Part shown: positions 54,446 through 63,528 of the stretch, in pieces
Numbering within the stretch: the first letter of the stretch is position 1
Layout: each line of letters opens with the position of its first letter
Source: Noviherbaspirillum galbum
GTDB lineage: Bacteria; Pseudomonadota; Gammaproteobacteria; Burkholderiales; Burkholderiaceae_D
Assembly (NCBI RefSeq): GCF_010974945.1
Contig: NZ_JAAIVB010000048.1
Span: 62,001 to 126,000 of the forward strand
Direction: 5' to 3'
DNA length: 64,000 nucleotides
Notes under the pieces: model-generated
Databases searched by the model: none
What the model was told of the DNA's origin: nothing
Seen by the model: only the letters and a program-made list of their open reading frames with translations
Translations under genes and position numbers: made by a program

Positions 54446-54744
54446 ATCCGGTGTGCGAGTCCACACCGGGATGATGTGAAGCCGCGCGCTGCTATTCCCC
54501 GCCATCTATGTCATCACTGCGGGCGGAATGCAGCACATGCGCCAAATCAAACTGCCATTCGCCAACTGTCCCGACAACACACTGAAAACCCCTCCTGTGT
54601 AGCGCGTTCGCACATTGAACATGCGACACCCGCGCGTAAAAATTGAATTGTCTCAACTCGCCTTGCAGCCGACGTACCAAAGAACAGCGGCAGCCAGGCT
54701 CGTCGAGTTTCCAGACGCTCAATATCATTACACTAGGAGACAGC
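54446..54744. other. 299-bp gap before the tannase-family gene
   Basis: No convincing gene. An AGGAGA ribosome-binding site precedes the ATG at 54745. The AT-rich patch near 54640 could hold the promoter, but I do not see a clear -35/-10 pair. Confidence 0.4.
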
Positions 54745-56484
54745 ATGAATACATGGAGAATCGCTCAGCCGGCCGGCTGGATAGCCCTGGCCGCCCTGGG
54801 TCTTTCGGCTTGCGGAGGCGGGGGAGGGGGAAGCACGCCGGTTGCCAGCGACCCCGGAACCACGACGACCACGCCCGCCGTCCTGCCGCTCACCTGCGCG
54901 CAGCTTGCGGGAACGGCCATTCCGGCATCGTCGATCGGCTTGCCGACGTCGGGCGGCGCGGTAACGAGCGCCACGCTGGTTGCCGCCAGCGGCACGGGCG
55001 CCAGCGCGGTTCCCGAACATTGCCTGGTCAACGCCTCCATCTCCCCGGTGGACAAGACCGCGCCTAACATCCAGTTCCGCGTCGCACTGCCGACGAACTG
55101 GAATTCCAAGGCGCTGATGCTCGGCGGCGGCGGTTTCGACGGCAGCATTCCCAACGTCACCGGCAACGTTCCCAACGGGCCGACCGACAAGGCAACACCG
55201 CTTGGCAGGGGATATGTCACCTTCGCCAGCGATTCGGGCCACCAGGCCAATGCCTTCGGTTCGCAGGACGGTTCCTTCGCCTTGAACGACGAGGCCGCGA
55301 GGAACTTCGGCGGAGACGCTATCAAGAAGACCCGCGATGCCGCCATGTATCTCGCCAAGCTGCGCTATGCCGTCGACAAGGTGCAGAAAGCCTACTTCGC
55401 CGGCGGATCGACCGGCGGACGCGAGGCGCTCGCCGCCGTCACCCGCTGGCCGGCCGACTGGGATGGCGCGATCTCCTGGTATCCCGCATGGAACGATGCC
55501 GCGGCGCTCCTCGGCGGACAGCGCATGAACCGTGCGCTGGCGCAGCCGGGCGCCTACCCGAACACCGCCAAGCGCCAGTTGTTGTATAACGCAGTCATGG
55601 CGGCATGTGACGGCCTTGATGGCGTGAATGACGGCCTGATCAGCAACCAGAACCGCTGCAATGCGGTGTTCAATCCCACGACTGCGACCTACAACGGCAA
55701 TCCGCTGCGCTGCGCCAACGGCGCGGATACCGGCGACACCTGCCTGTCGGACGCGCAGATCACGGCACTGAAGACGATCAACACGGACACGCGCTTCAAC
55801 TTCTCACTGGCGAGTGGCGAGAACCACTATCCAGGCTACAACGTCTGGGGCGCGGATCTCGGCATCACGACCAATCCTTCGCCGGTGCAGCCGACGGTCA
55901 CCTTCCTGGCCTTCGGCACCTCTCAGCCGGTCATGCCCATGCCGCGCACGGCGCCCTACGTCAGCGTGCTGCTGGACCAGTGGATCAAGAGTTCCGTCAC
56001 CAAGGATGCGAACTTCGATTCCCTGAGCTTCGATCCGGAAAACCCCGGGCCTTATGCAGGCAGGATCAGCGAGCTGAGCACCCAGCTCGACACGCGGGTC
56101 GACCTCGCGCCGTTTGCGGCGAAGGGAGGCAAGCTGCTGATGGCCCACGGCACGGTCGACGTCCTGGTCAGCACCCGGGCGACGGAGGAGTATTACCAGC
56201 GCCTGCAGAGCCAGATGGGACCGTCGGAGGTGGACAAGTTCGCGCGCTATTATGAAGTGCCCGGACTGGGCCATGCCGCCAGCACGGTTTTCAATGCGAC
56301 CTGGGATTCCCTCACCGCGCTGGAAAACTGGTCGGAAAAGAGCACGAGCCCGTCGAGCCAGGTGGTCGCCGATACCGTCGGCGTTCCCGGCCGTACGCGT
56401 CCGCTCTGCGATTATCCGAAGTGGCCGAAGTACAACGGCACGGGAGACGTCAATTCCGCGGCCTCGTTCACCTGCTCCAACTAA
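54745..56484 (+). CDS. Tannase / feruloyl esterase-family lipoprotein
   Basis: 579 residues. The lipoprotein signal ends LSAC and a Gly/Ser/Thr/Pro linker follows, so the enzyme is anchored outside the cytoplasm. The tannase-family alpha/beta hydrolase domain shows the nucleophile Ser222 (AGGSTGGREAL), Asp472 (GTVDVLVS) and His510 (GLGHAAS). In characterised family members the Ser and His are each next to a Cys that forms a bridging disulfide (CS-D-HC); both Cys are absent here (Gly221 and Ala511). The likely substrate is an ester of a phenolic acid, by family. It is a single gene. Confidence 0.85.
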   Translation: MNTWRIAQPAGWIALAALGLSACGGGGGGSTPVASDPGTTTTTPAVLPLTCAQLAGTAIPASSIGLPTSGGAVTSATLVAASGTGASAVPEHCLVNASISPVDKTAPNIQFRVALPTNWNSKALMLGGGGFDGSIPNVTGNVPNGPTDKATPLGRGYVTFASDSGHQANAFGSQDGSFALNDEAARNFGGDAIKKTRDAAMYLAKLRYAVDKVQKAYFAGGSTGGREALAAVTRWPADWDGAISWYPAWNDAAALLGGQRMNRALAQPGAYPNTAKRQLLYNAVMAACDGLDGVNDGLISNQNRCNAVFNPTTATYNGNPLRCANGADTGDTCLSDAQITALKTINTDTRFNFSLASGENHYPGYNVWGADLGITTNPSPVQPTVTFLAFGTSQPVMPMPRTAPYVSVLLDQWIKSSVTKDANFDSLSFDPENPGPYAGRISELSTQLDTRVDLAPFAAKGGKLLMAHGTVDVLVSTRATEEYYQRLQSQMGPSEVDKFARYYEVPGLGHAASTVFNATWDSLTALENWSEKSTSPSSQVVADTVGVPGRTRPLCDYPKWPKYNGTGDVNSAASFTCSN

Positions 56485-56552
56485 GCTGCAGATGATGGGC
56501 TCCATCGATCGCCATGCGCGTTCGATGGAGCCGGCCTCTCCGGACGAATGAA

Positions 56553-56582
56553 ATGGGATTCCCGCCTGCGCGGGAATCCCAT
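56553..56582. repeat. dRS3-like inverted repeat, copy 4
   Basis: 13-bp perfect arms ATGGGATTCCCGC / GCGGGAATCCCAT around CTGC. It contains ATTCCC-N8-GGGAAT. It is the most symmetric copy, located between the tannase-family and thiolase genes. Confidence 0.75.
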
Positions 56583-56652
56583 GTCGCCCGACCAGCGCGG
56601 CCAGTAACGGGAATTTCGCAAAACCAGTTCAACCACTCGAAAACGACATGTC

Positions 56653-57837
56653 ATGATGAAGGATGTAGTTATCGCGGGCGCGGCCCGCACCGCCGTCGGC
56701 ACCTTCGGCGGCAAGCTCAAGGACTTTTCCGGCTCCGACCTGGCAACGATCGCCGTAAAGGAAGCGTTCGCCCGCGCCGGCGTCGATCCGGCCGCCGCAC
56801 AGCACATCGTGCTCGGCAACGTCATCCAGTGCGAACCGCGCGACGTGTACGTCTCCCGCGTGGCCGGCCTCAACGCCGGCATGGCCAAGGAATCGGCCGC
56901 CCTCACCCTCAACCGCCTCTGCGGCTCCGGCCTGCAGGCCATCGTCACCGCCGCCAACGCCATCCAGCTCGGCGATGCCGACATCGCCGTCGGTGGCGGC
57001 GTGGAAACCATGAGCCGCGCGCCCTATGTCATGCAGACCGTCCGCTGGGGCACGCGCATGGGCGACGCCAAGATGCTCGACATGATGCTCGGCGCGCTCA
57101 ACGATCCCTTCGGCGCTGGCCACATGGGCATCACCGCCGAGAACGTCGCCGACCTGTACAAGATTTCCCGCGAGGAGCAGGACGCCTTCGCCGCCGACAG
57201 CCAGCGCAAGGCGCTTGCCGCCATCGAGGCCGGGCACTTCAAGTCGCAGATCGTGCCGGTGGAGATCAAGGCCCGCAACGGCGTCGTTGCCTTCGACACC
57301 GACGAGCATCCCAAGGCCGGCACCACGGCCGAGTCGCTGGCCAAGCTCAAGCCGGCGTTCCGCAAGGACAACGGCACGGTAACGGCGGGCAACGCCTCCG
57401 GCCTGAACGACGGCGCTGCGGCGGTGGTGCTGGCCAGCGCCGAGGCGGCCACGCGGCACGGCCTGACGCCGCTGGCGCGGCTGGTGTCGTACGCGGTGGC
57501 GGGGGTGGACCCGTCGGTCATGGGCACGGGACCGATCCCGGCGGTGAAGCTGGCGCTGCAGCGCGCGGGCCTGACGCTGGGCGAGATGGATGTGATCGAG
57601 TCCAACGAAGCGTTCGCGGCGCAGTCGCTGGGCGTGTGCCGGGGGCTGGACCTGGATCCGGCGCGCACGAATCCGAACGGCGGCGCGATCGCGCTGGGGC
57701 ATCCGCTGGGTGCCAGCGGGGCGATCATTACCATCAAGTGCGTGTACGAGCTGATGCGCACGCAGAAGCGCTATGGCCTGGTGACGATGTGCATCGGCGG
57801 CGGCCAGGGCATCGCTGCCGTGTTCGAGCGCGCCTGA
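56653..57837 (+). CDS. Acetyl-CoA acetyltransferase (thiolase)
   Basis: 394 residues, a type II thiolase. The nucleophile is Cys90 (NRLCGSGLQA). NEAFA, His350 (GHPLGASGA) and Cys380 (CIGGGQG) complete the active site. It condenses or cleaves acetoacetyl-CoA or 3-ketoacyl-CoA. Codon use changes sharply near 57415: upstream codons end mostly in C (GCC, CTC), downstream mostly in G (GCG, CTG). It is a single gene with its ATG doubled (56653 or 56656). Confidence 0.93.
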   Translation: MMKDVVIAGAARTAVGTFGGKLKDFSGSDLATIAVKEAFARAGVDPAAAQHIVLGNVIQCEPRDVYVSRVAGLNAGMAKESAALTLNRLCGSGLQAIVTAANAIQLGDADIAVGGGVETMSRAPYVMQTVRWGTRMGDAKMLDMMLGALNDPFGAGHMGITAENVADLYKISREEQDAFAADSQRKALAAIEAGHFKSQIVPVEIKARNGVVAFDTDEHPKAGTTAESLAKLKPAFRKDNGTVTAGNASGLNDGAAAVVLASAEAATRHGLTPLARLVSYAVAGVDPSVMGTGPIPAVKLALQRAGLTLGEMDVIESNEAFAAQSLGVCRGLDLDPARTNPNGGAIALGHPLGASGAIITIKCVYELMRTQKRYGLVTMCIGGGQGIAAVFERA

Positions 57838-57844
57838 ACCTTCA

Positions 57845-57875
57845 GGGATGCGCCCCCTCAACGGCGGCGCATCCC
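57845..57875. terminator. Hairpin between convergent thiolase and PucR genes
   Basis: Perfect 10-bp arms GGGATGCGCC / GGCGCATCCC with an 11-base loop, 8 bp after the thiolase stop. There is no T tract, so it may be a weak or factor-assisted bidirectional terminator. Confidence 0.45.
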
Positions 57876-57895
57876 TCGGCGACATCAGGCTCCTG

Positions 57896-59857
57896 TCATG
57901 AAAGGCGCCACAGCCTCAGCGCCACGTGAATTTCCAGCGCGCGTATCGGATTTCCCCAGTAGCCCAGCAATTCCTCGACGCTGGTCAGACGCTGCCTCAC
58001 GGTGTTCACGTGGATGCCGAGGCGGGTCGCGGTCGTTCTCGCGTTCTGGTTGCTATCCATGTAGCTGAGCAGGGTGTCGGCCAGTTGCGTATGGCGCTTG
58101 TCGTCATACGCGATGAGCGGGCCGATCGTCGCTTCGATGAAGGACTTCAGCCTTTCCTGGTCGTGGCTTTCGAAGAGCACCGAGTACAGCGCCATTTCAT
58201 TCTGGTCGATGATCTGGCCCTTGATGCCCAGCCTGCCGATCACGGCCAGGCCGCGCCGCAGCGCCGTGTAGCAGGCGGGGATTTCCGCCGGCGACTGGAT
58301 GGGACGGGAGACGATGCCGCCATAGCGGTCGATGAACTCGCGCTTGGCGATGGCGGTGAATTCCGAAAGCGTGTGCTGTATCTTCGTCGTGGGAATGATG
58401 ATCGCAAGGGCGCCGTCGATCTCGTCGAGCACGAGTTCCGACAGTGACGAACCGGCGCGCAGACGCCTCGCCAGCGCATCCGGCTTCAGGCCTTCGGTCT
58501 CAACGAGGATGAGCGAAGCGGGTTGCGCCAGGTCCAGGCCGAAGCGCTTCGCCCGGTCCCACGTCAGGGAAAGGTCCTCGCGGCGGGTGCCGGTGATCAA
58601 GGAACGCATCAACGCCGACACATCGCGGCTCTTGCTTGCCTCCATCCTTTCCTGGGACAGCAGGACAATGCCGATGATGCTCGAGCTGCGTTCGAAGGTG
58701 CGGACAGGAATTTCGCCGAGGTCTCCCTGCCGGAACAGGAGCACCGCGCCAAGCAGGTCGTTGCCGCCGATGACGGCGATGACCCGGCACAGCTCGCCGT
58801 CCTCTTCGCGCGCGATGACCGAGCGTCCGCCTTGCCGGCTGTTGCGTATGGCCTGAGTAACCTCGGCGCTCAGGGCGCTGTGGGGCGCGTAGGTATCCGC
58901 CAGCCGGCCTGTATAACCCGGCGCGGTTGCCTTGCTGATCACGTGGAACGCCTCATCCAGGATCACGATGCTGCCGTTCAGCAGATGGGCAATCGTTTCC
59001 GACAGCGTGCCGAGCGAGGCGCCCTTCGCCAGCAGCGCGGTCAACTGCTCGTGTGCTTCCGCCGCGTTCTGGATTTCGCGCGCATGATGTTCGAGTTCCT
59101 CGCGCGCTACGTCCGCGCGATGCAGCGCATCCTTGGCATGCTCGAAGGCCCTGGCATTGTTGATTGCCACGGCGGCGTAGGTAGCCAGCGTGCTGAGGAT
59201 GGCGACATTCAAGGTAGTGTAGGTGCGGTGGTAACGATCCGCGATGAACAGCAGGCCGACCACCTTGTCATCGAACATGAGCGGCACCCCCGCCAGTCCC
59301 GCCACACCCTCGCTGCGAAACGTGTCGTCCAGGATAGGGTCGTGCGGGAAACGATTGTCGAGCAGGTAATTCTGGGTGAAGAAGGGCAGGCGCGTCGACA
59401 ACACGATGCTCGCGATGCCAAGCCGCCCGCTGAGCTTCATCCTCGTGGTGTTGAAGGAGATCGCTCCGTCGGACGCCAGCACCCGGAACTCGTCTTTCTC
59501 GGCGTCGTGGATCGTGAGCCAGGCGACATGCGAACCCAGGAGATTGCGCGCCCGGGTGACGATTGCCCCAAGCAGGCTGTCGGTGTCCAGCCGGCTGGAC
59601 AAGTCCTTGGCGGAATCGAACATCGCCAGCATGCCTTGTTCGCTCAGCTGGTGCATGTCAAGGCGGTTCTTGACGCCCATTGCCATCCTGACAAGGTTTG
59701 CCGTTCCGGCGCTGTCCTTGCCTTCGAGGTGCATGACTTCGGCGCGTGCAAGATGTGCCGCGAACTCCTCGATCGGCGCATTCCGGTGCAGGAGGCCGAC
59801 CAATTCAGTGGCGAGGTCCCTGGAAACAAGCTCTGTCCGTTCAGTATCCATTCTCAT
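57896..59857 (-). CDS. GAF-domain PucR/CdaR-type transcriptional regulator
   Basis: 653 residues. A GAF domain lies at about 85-235 (SLLGAIVTRARNLLGSHVAW, GLAGVPLMFDDKVVGLLFIA). A coiled-coil linker and a central region of PucR type follow. A C-terminal HTH_30 of the PucR/CdaR family reads LLSYMDSNQNARTTATRLGI and VNTVRQRLTSVEELLGYW. Such regulators activate catabolic genes in response to aromatic or fatty substrates. It is divergent from an SDR across 250 bp containing a dyad, so that gene is its probable target. ATG at 59857 or two codons later. Confidence 0.87.
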   Translation of the reverse strand: MRMDTERTELVSRDLATELVGLLHRNAPIEEFAAHLARAEVMHLEGKDSAGTANLVRMAMGVKNRLDMHQLSEQGMLAMFDSAKDLSSRLDTDSLLGAIVTRARNLLGSHVAWLTIHDAEKDEFRVLASDGAISFNTTRMKLSGRLGIASIVLSTRLPFFTQNYLLDNRFPHDPILDDTFRSEGVAGLAGVPLMFDDKVVGLLFIADRYHRTYTTLNVAILSTLATYAAVAINNARAFEHAKDALHRADVAREELEHHAREIQNAAEAHEQLTALLAKGASLGTLSETIAHLLNGSIVILDEAFHVISKATAPGYTGRLADTYAPHSALSAEVTQAIRNSRQGGRSVIAREEDGELCRVIAVIGGNDLLGAVLLFRQGDLGEIPVRTFERSSSIIGIVLLSQERMEASKSRDVSALMRSLITGTRREDLSLTWDRAKRFGLDLAQPASLILVETEGLKPDALARRLRAGSSLSELVLDEIDGALAIIIPTTKIQHTLSEFTAIAKREFIDRYGGIVSRPIQSPAEIPACYTALRRGLAVIGRLGIKGQIIDQNEMALYSVLFESHDQERLKSFIEATIGPLIAYDDKRHTQLADTLLSYMDSNQNARTTATRLGIHVNTVRQRLTSVEELLGYWGNPIRALEIHVALRLWRLS

Positions 59858-59955
59858 GCCCTATCGAAACAATCGGAAAGCGTGATCCGTACTCATGTCG
59901 TGCGCGCACTGATGCCACAGCCTAACTGAATTTAATTTATACCACCAAGCAAATC

Positions 59956-59974
59956 CATGTCGCAAATAGACATG
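59956..59974. promoter_or_regulatory. Dyad in the PucR/SDR divergent promoter
   Basis: CATGTC-N7-GACATG, perfect 6-bp arms, about 100 bp upstream of the PucR gene and 134 bp upstream of the SDR. A candidate regulator site on symmetry and position only. Confidence 0.4.
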
Positions 59975-60107
59975 TATCAGTCCCTTCGAATGTACGGACG
60001 AACATAGCCCCCGCTTCCCGTTTGCCTGACACTACCGCAATGCAGGAAACCATCGCCTGTCGTGCAGGGACAGGAACTCAACTCATTTCCATCAAGGAGC
60101 CGCAACA

Positions 60108-61001
60108 ATGACAATCAAGAAATATCTGGACGGCCGCGTCGCGATCGTGACCGGGGCTGGCAGCGGGCTCGGCCGGGCGCATGCCCTGGCATTGGCCGCG
60201 CACGGCGCGCGCGTTGTCGTCAACGACGTCGCCGGACGGCACGACGGCTCGCCCGGCCGCGGCGTCGCCGACGAGATCATCCGCAACGGCGGCATGGCGA
60301 TCGCCGATGGCGGCGACGTGCGCGATTTCACGCAGATGCAAGCCATGGTCAACCGCGCGATCGGCGAGTGGGGCAGGGTGGACATCCTGATCAACAACGC
60401 CGGCATCCTGCGCGACAAGAGCTTTTCCAAGATGTCCCTGGATGACTTCCGCCTCGTGATGGACGTGCATGTCATGGGTTCGGTGAACTGCACCAAGGCG
60501 GTATGGGACCTCATGCGCGAGCAGCGCTATGGCCGCATCGTGATGACCACGTCATCATCCGGTCTCTATGGGAACTTCGGACAGTCCAACTACAGCGCGG
60601 CGAAGATGGCCGTCGTGGGATTGATGCAGACGCTGGCGCTCGAAGGCGAGAAGCACGACATTCGCGTCAACTGCCTCGCGCCAAGCGCCGCGACGGCAAT
60701 GACCAACGACGTGCTGTCATCCGCGGAACTCGAGCACCTTCACCCCGAGGCGGTCAGCCCGGGCATCGTTGCCCTCGCCGGCGAGAATGCTCCCAACCGC
60801 ATGATCCTGCTCGCGGGCGCAGGAAGCTTCGAGTCCGCCAACATCACCATGACCCGGGGCATCAACGTCGGCAATGCGGCCGACCCCGCCGCCGAGGTGC
60901 GCGAAAGAATGCGTGAAATCCAGGACCGGACGGGCGAGACCGTGCCGGCATCGGGCTGGGAGCAATACCGTCTCGAGCTGTCCAAGGCCGGCTTCGCCTG
61001 A
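60108..61001 (+). CDS. MFE-2-like short-chain dehydrogenase (3-hydroxyacyl-CoA type)
   Basis: 297 residues. TGAGSGLGRAHALALAAHGA with VVVNDVAG after it is the pattern of the dehydrogenase unit of peroxisomal multifunctional enzyme type 2 and related bacterial enzymes. NNAGILRDKSF, the Ser in MTTSSSGLYGNFG and YSAAK complete the site. These oxidise 3-hydroxyacyl-CoA with NAD in beta-oxidation or steroid degradation. AAGGAG precedes the ATG. It is divergent from the PucR-type regulator. Confidence 0.88.
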   Translation: MTIKKYLDGRVAIVTGAGSGLGRAHALALAAHGARVVVNDVAGRHDGSPGRGVADEIIRNGGMAIADGGDVRDFTQMQAMVNRAIGEWGRVDILINNAGILRDKSFSKMSLDDFRLVMDVHVMGSVNCTKAVWDLMREQRYGRIVMTTSSSGLYGNFGQSNYSAAKMAVVGLMQTLALEGEKHDIRVNCLAPSAATAMTNDVLSSAELEHLHPEAVSPGIVALAGENAPNRMILLAGAGSFESANITMTRGINVGNAADPAAEVRERMREIQDRTGETVPASGWEQYRLELSKAGFA

Positions 61002-61043
61002 AGCGGGTTGCCGTGAGTGCCGTGCGCGGCAGGAACGCGGGAC

Positions 61044-62249
61044 TTAGTCCCGCCGCCGGCGCGCCGGCAAGAAGGCGGCAACCACGCCCAGCAGCGGCAG
61101 GTAGGCGATAGCGTTGTACACGAAGCCGATGCTCGTCCTGTCCGCGAACACGCCGAGCAACGCGGCGCCGAGGCCGCCCATGCCGAAGGCGAAACCGAAG
61201 AACAGTCCCGAAATCATGCCAACCTTTCCCGGCACCAGTTCCTGGGCGTAAACCAGGATCGCGGAAAAGGCGGATGACAAGACGAGGCCGATGATGATCG
61301 TGAGCGTCGTCGTCCAGAACAGGTCGGCATGCGGCAGCATCAGGGCGAACGGCGCCACGCCGAGAATCGAGATCCAGATCACCGGCTTGCGTCCGATGCG
61401 GTCGCCGACCGGACCGCCGAGCACGGTACCCGCCGCCGAGGCGAACAGGAAGTAAAAGAGATGCAACTGGGCATCCTGAACGGTCAGGCCGAAGTGGTCC
61501 ATGAGGTAGAACGTATAGAAGCTGTTCAGGCCGGCGACGTAGAAATACTTGGAAAAGATCAACACCATCAGCACCGCGATCGCCCCGAACACTTTCCTGC
61601 GCGGATAAGGAGATGCGGTCGCGGCTTTCCGGGCGGCGTGTGCCGCCTGGTGGGTCGCATACCAGCGGCTGACGGCGAGCAGCAGGCCGATGCCCAGCAG
61701 CGCGAGCACGCCAAACCACGCGACGCTGCGCTGGCCGAAAGGCACGATGACCGCGGCCGCCGCCAGCGGCCCGATGGCGGTCCCCATGTTTCCGCCCACC
61801 TGGAACATGGATTGCGCGAAGCCGTGCCGGCCGCCGGAAGCCAGGCGCGCGATGCGCGATGACTCCGGATGGAAGATCGATGAGCCGACGCCGATGAGCG
61901 CCGCGGCCAGCAACACCATGCCGAAGCTGGATGACACCGCCAGCAGCAGCAGTCCGCACAAGGTCGACGCCATGCCGAGCGGCAGCGAGTAGGGCTGGGG
62001 CCGGCGATCGGTGACCATGCCAACCAGAGGCTGCAGCAGCGATGCCGTGAGCTGGTAGGTCAGCGTGATCAGGCCAACCTGGGCGAAATTCAGCGACAGC
62101 GTTCCCTTCAGGACCGGATACAGCGCCAGGATCAGCGATTGCATCATGTCATTGATCATGTGCGCGCTGCTGATCGCACCGAGAATGCCCATGGCGGGGC
62201 GGTTCGCTCGTGTCTGAGCGTCAACAAGGGTCTGGGCGGCGGTCGTCAT
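61044..62249 (-). CDS. MFS exporter of the fosmidomycin-resistance (Fsr) type
   Basis: 401 residues and 12 predicted helices. SSAHMINDMMQSLILALYPV near the N terminus, with TDRRPQPYSLPLGMASTLCG and GVGSSIFHPESSRIARLASG after it, is characteristic of Fsr-like exporters. The family confers fosmidomycin resistance in E. coli; the natural substrate here is unknown. It is divergent from an AraC-type regulator across 65 bp. Confidence 0.88.
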   Translation of the reverse strand: MTTAAQTLVDAQTRANRPAMGILGAISSAHMINDMMQSLILALYPVLKGTLSLNFAQVGLITLTYQLTASLLQPLVGMVTDRRPQPYSLPLGMASTLCGLLLLAVSSSFGMVLLAAALIGVGSSIFHPESSRIARLASGGRHGFAQSMFQVGGNMGTAIGPLAAAAVIVPFGQRSVAWFGVLALLGIGLLLAVSRWYATHQAAHAARKAATASPYPRRKVFGAIAVLMVLIFSKYFYVAGLNSFYTFYLMDHFGLTVQDAQLHLFYFLFASAAGTVLGGPVGDRIGRKPVIWISILGVAPFALMLPHADLFWTTTLTIIIGLVLSSAFSAILVYAQELVPGKVGMISGLFFGFAFGMGGLGAALLGVFADRTSIGFVYNAIAYLPLLGVVAAFLPARRRRD

Positions 62250-62314
62250 GGGGCGTCGTAAGGATGGAATCGTTTCGGTTCAAGTCCGGCTAGGATGGAT
62301 CTGCAGCACCGATT

Positions 62315-63169
62315 ATGAGAACATCTGGCATGTCTGTCTTGCGCCATTTGACCAAAAGCCCCTTCGAAAAGGACATGGAACCGTCGTTCAAGCCCAAGCC
62401 CTTGCCCGAGGCGCTCAAGGAAATAGAGGGAGAGCCGTCGCCGGTAAGCGCGCGTGCGACCGACTACCCCACGGGCTGGCATATCGAGCCGCACGCCCAT
62501 TCCAAGCACCAGCTCATCTATGCCGTGCGCGGCGTGATGATCGTACAGGCCGACGCCGGGCGCTGGGTCGTACCGCCGACCCGCGCGATCTGGATGGTCG
62601 CCGGCATGACGCATGAGATCCGCTGCGTCGGCCAAGTGCACATGCGCAGCCTGCTCGTGGCCACCGACGCCGGCCGCGATCTCTTCAAGCGGACGCAGGC
62701 GGTCGGCATCTCGCCGCTGCTGCGCGAACTGATCCGCGCCGCGGTCGACGTGCGACAACCCTATGCGCCGGGCACCCGCGACAGCCGCGTGATGCGCCTG
62801 ATACTCGATGAATTGCGCGCGCTGCCGGTGCTTCCGCTGCACGTGCAGATGCCCTCCGATGCCCGCCTCCTCGCCATCTGTGAACAATTGCAGCGCCGCC
62901 TCGATGATCCATCTACTATGCTCGACTGGGCCAAGCGGCTGTCGCTGAACGTCAAGACGATACAGCGCCTGTTCGTGAAAGAGACAGGCATGACCTTCGG
63001 CCAGTGGCGCCAGCAGGCGCGGCTGCTGCGTGCGCTGGAGTTGCTGGCTACCGGGGAGAAGGTGATCGACGTCGCGCTCGCGCTGGGCTACGACAGTCCC
63101 AGCGCCTTCACCACCATGTTCCGCAAGCAATTCGGACTGACGCCAAGCCAGTTCTTCGCCGAGGAATAA
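62315..63169 (+). CDS. AraC-family regulator with N-terminal cupin (NimR-like)
   Basis: 284 residues. A cupin ligand-binding domain (GWHIEPHAHSKHQLIYAVRG, VVPPTRAIWMVAGMTHEIRC) is followed by an AraC HTH (STMLDWAKRLSLNVKTIQRL, ALALGYDSPSAFTTMFRKQF). The layout matches E. coli NimR, which controls the adjacent exporter NimT. Here the divergent neighbour is an Fsr-type exporter, its likely target. ATG at 62315 is the first; internal ATG codons at 62330 and 62375 are possible. Confidence 0.9.
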   Translation: MRTSGMSVLRHLTKSPFEKDMEPSFKPKPLPEALKEIEGEPSPVSARATDYPTGWHIEPHAHSKHQLIYAVRGVMIVQADAGRWVVPPTRAIWMVAGMTHEIRCVGQVHMRSLLVATDAGRDLFKRTQAVGISPLLRELIRAAVDVRQPYAPGTRDSRVMRLILDELRALPVLPLHVQMPSDARLLAICEQLQRRLDDPSTMLDWAKRLSLNVKTIQRLFVKETGMTFGQWRQQARLLRALELLATGEKVIDVALALGYDSPSAFTTMFRKQFGLTPSQFFAEE

Positions 63170-63528
63170 GGCATTCACCGCAGGCCGGGGGACGATCCTC
63201 CTTCACCCGATACCTTGTCCTTGCCATCGCCGTGACGCCGGCTTGCGGCATGGCGGTGCCTTGTCCCTATTGTCCCTCCTGTACCTCCTGCCGCCCCATA
63301 TCACCCCGTCGCGTCATCGCGATGCGCTAGCCGCGTCGCTTCCGCAACGACGAGTCAGCACGGTGTGGATCGAGCACATACAAAACGCAATCCAGTGTTT
63401 CATCAAACATAGTATTCCCGGGGCTGGTGAAGGACACTGTCTCTACGTTGGAAGCCGACAGCGCGCATGTGGCAAGCCGCAGCAAGCAGGGCGATCCGTT
63501 CACCATCGATGAAAGGCCTAGAGCGAAC
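63170..63528. other. 359-bp intergenic region before the last gene
   Basis: No convincing gene. It is less GC-rich around 63370-63420. A GAAAGG sequence 13 bases before the ATG at 63529 could be the ribosome-binding site. No clear promoter or repeat is seen. Confidence 0.45.
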
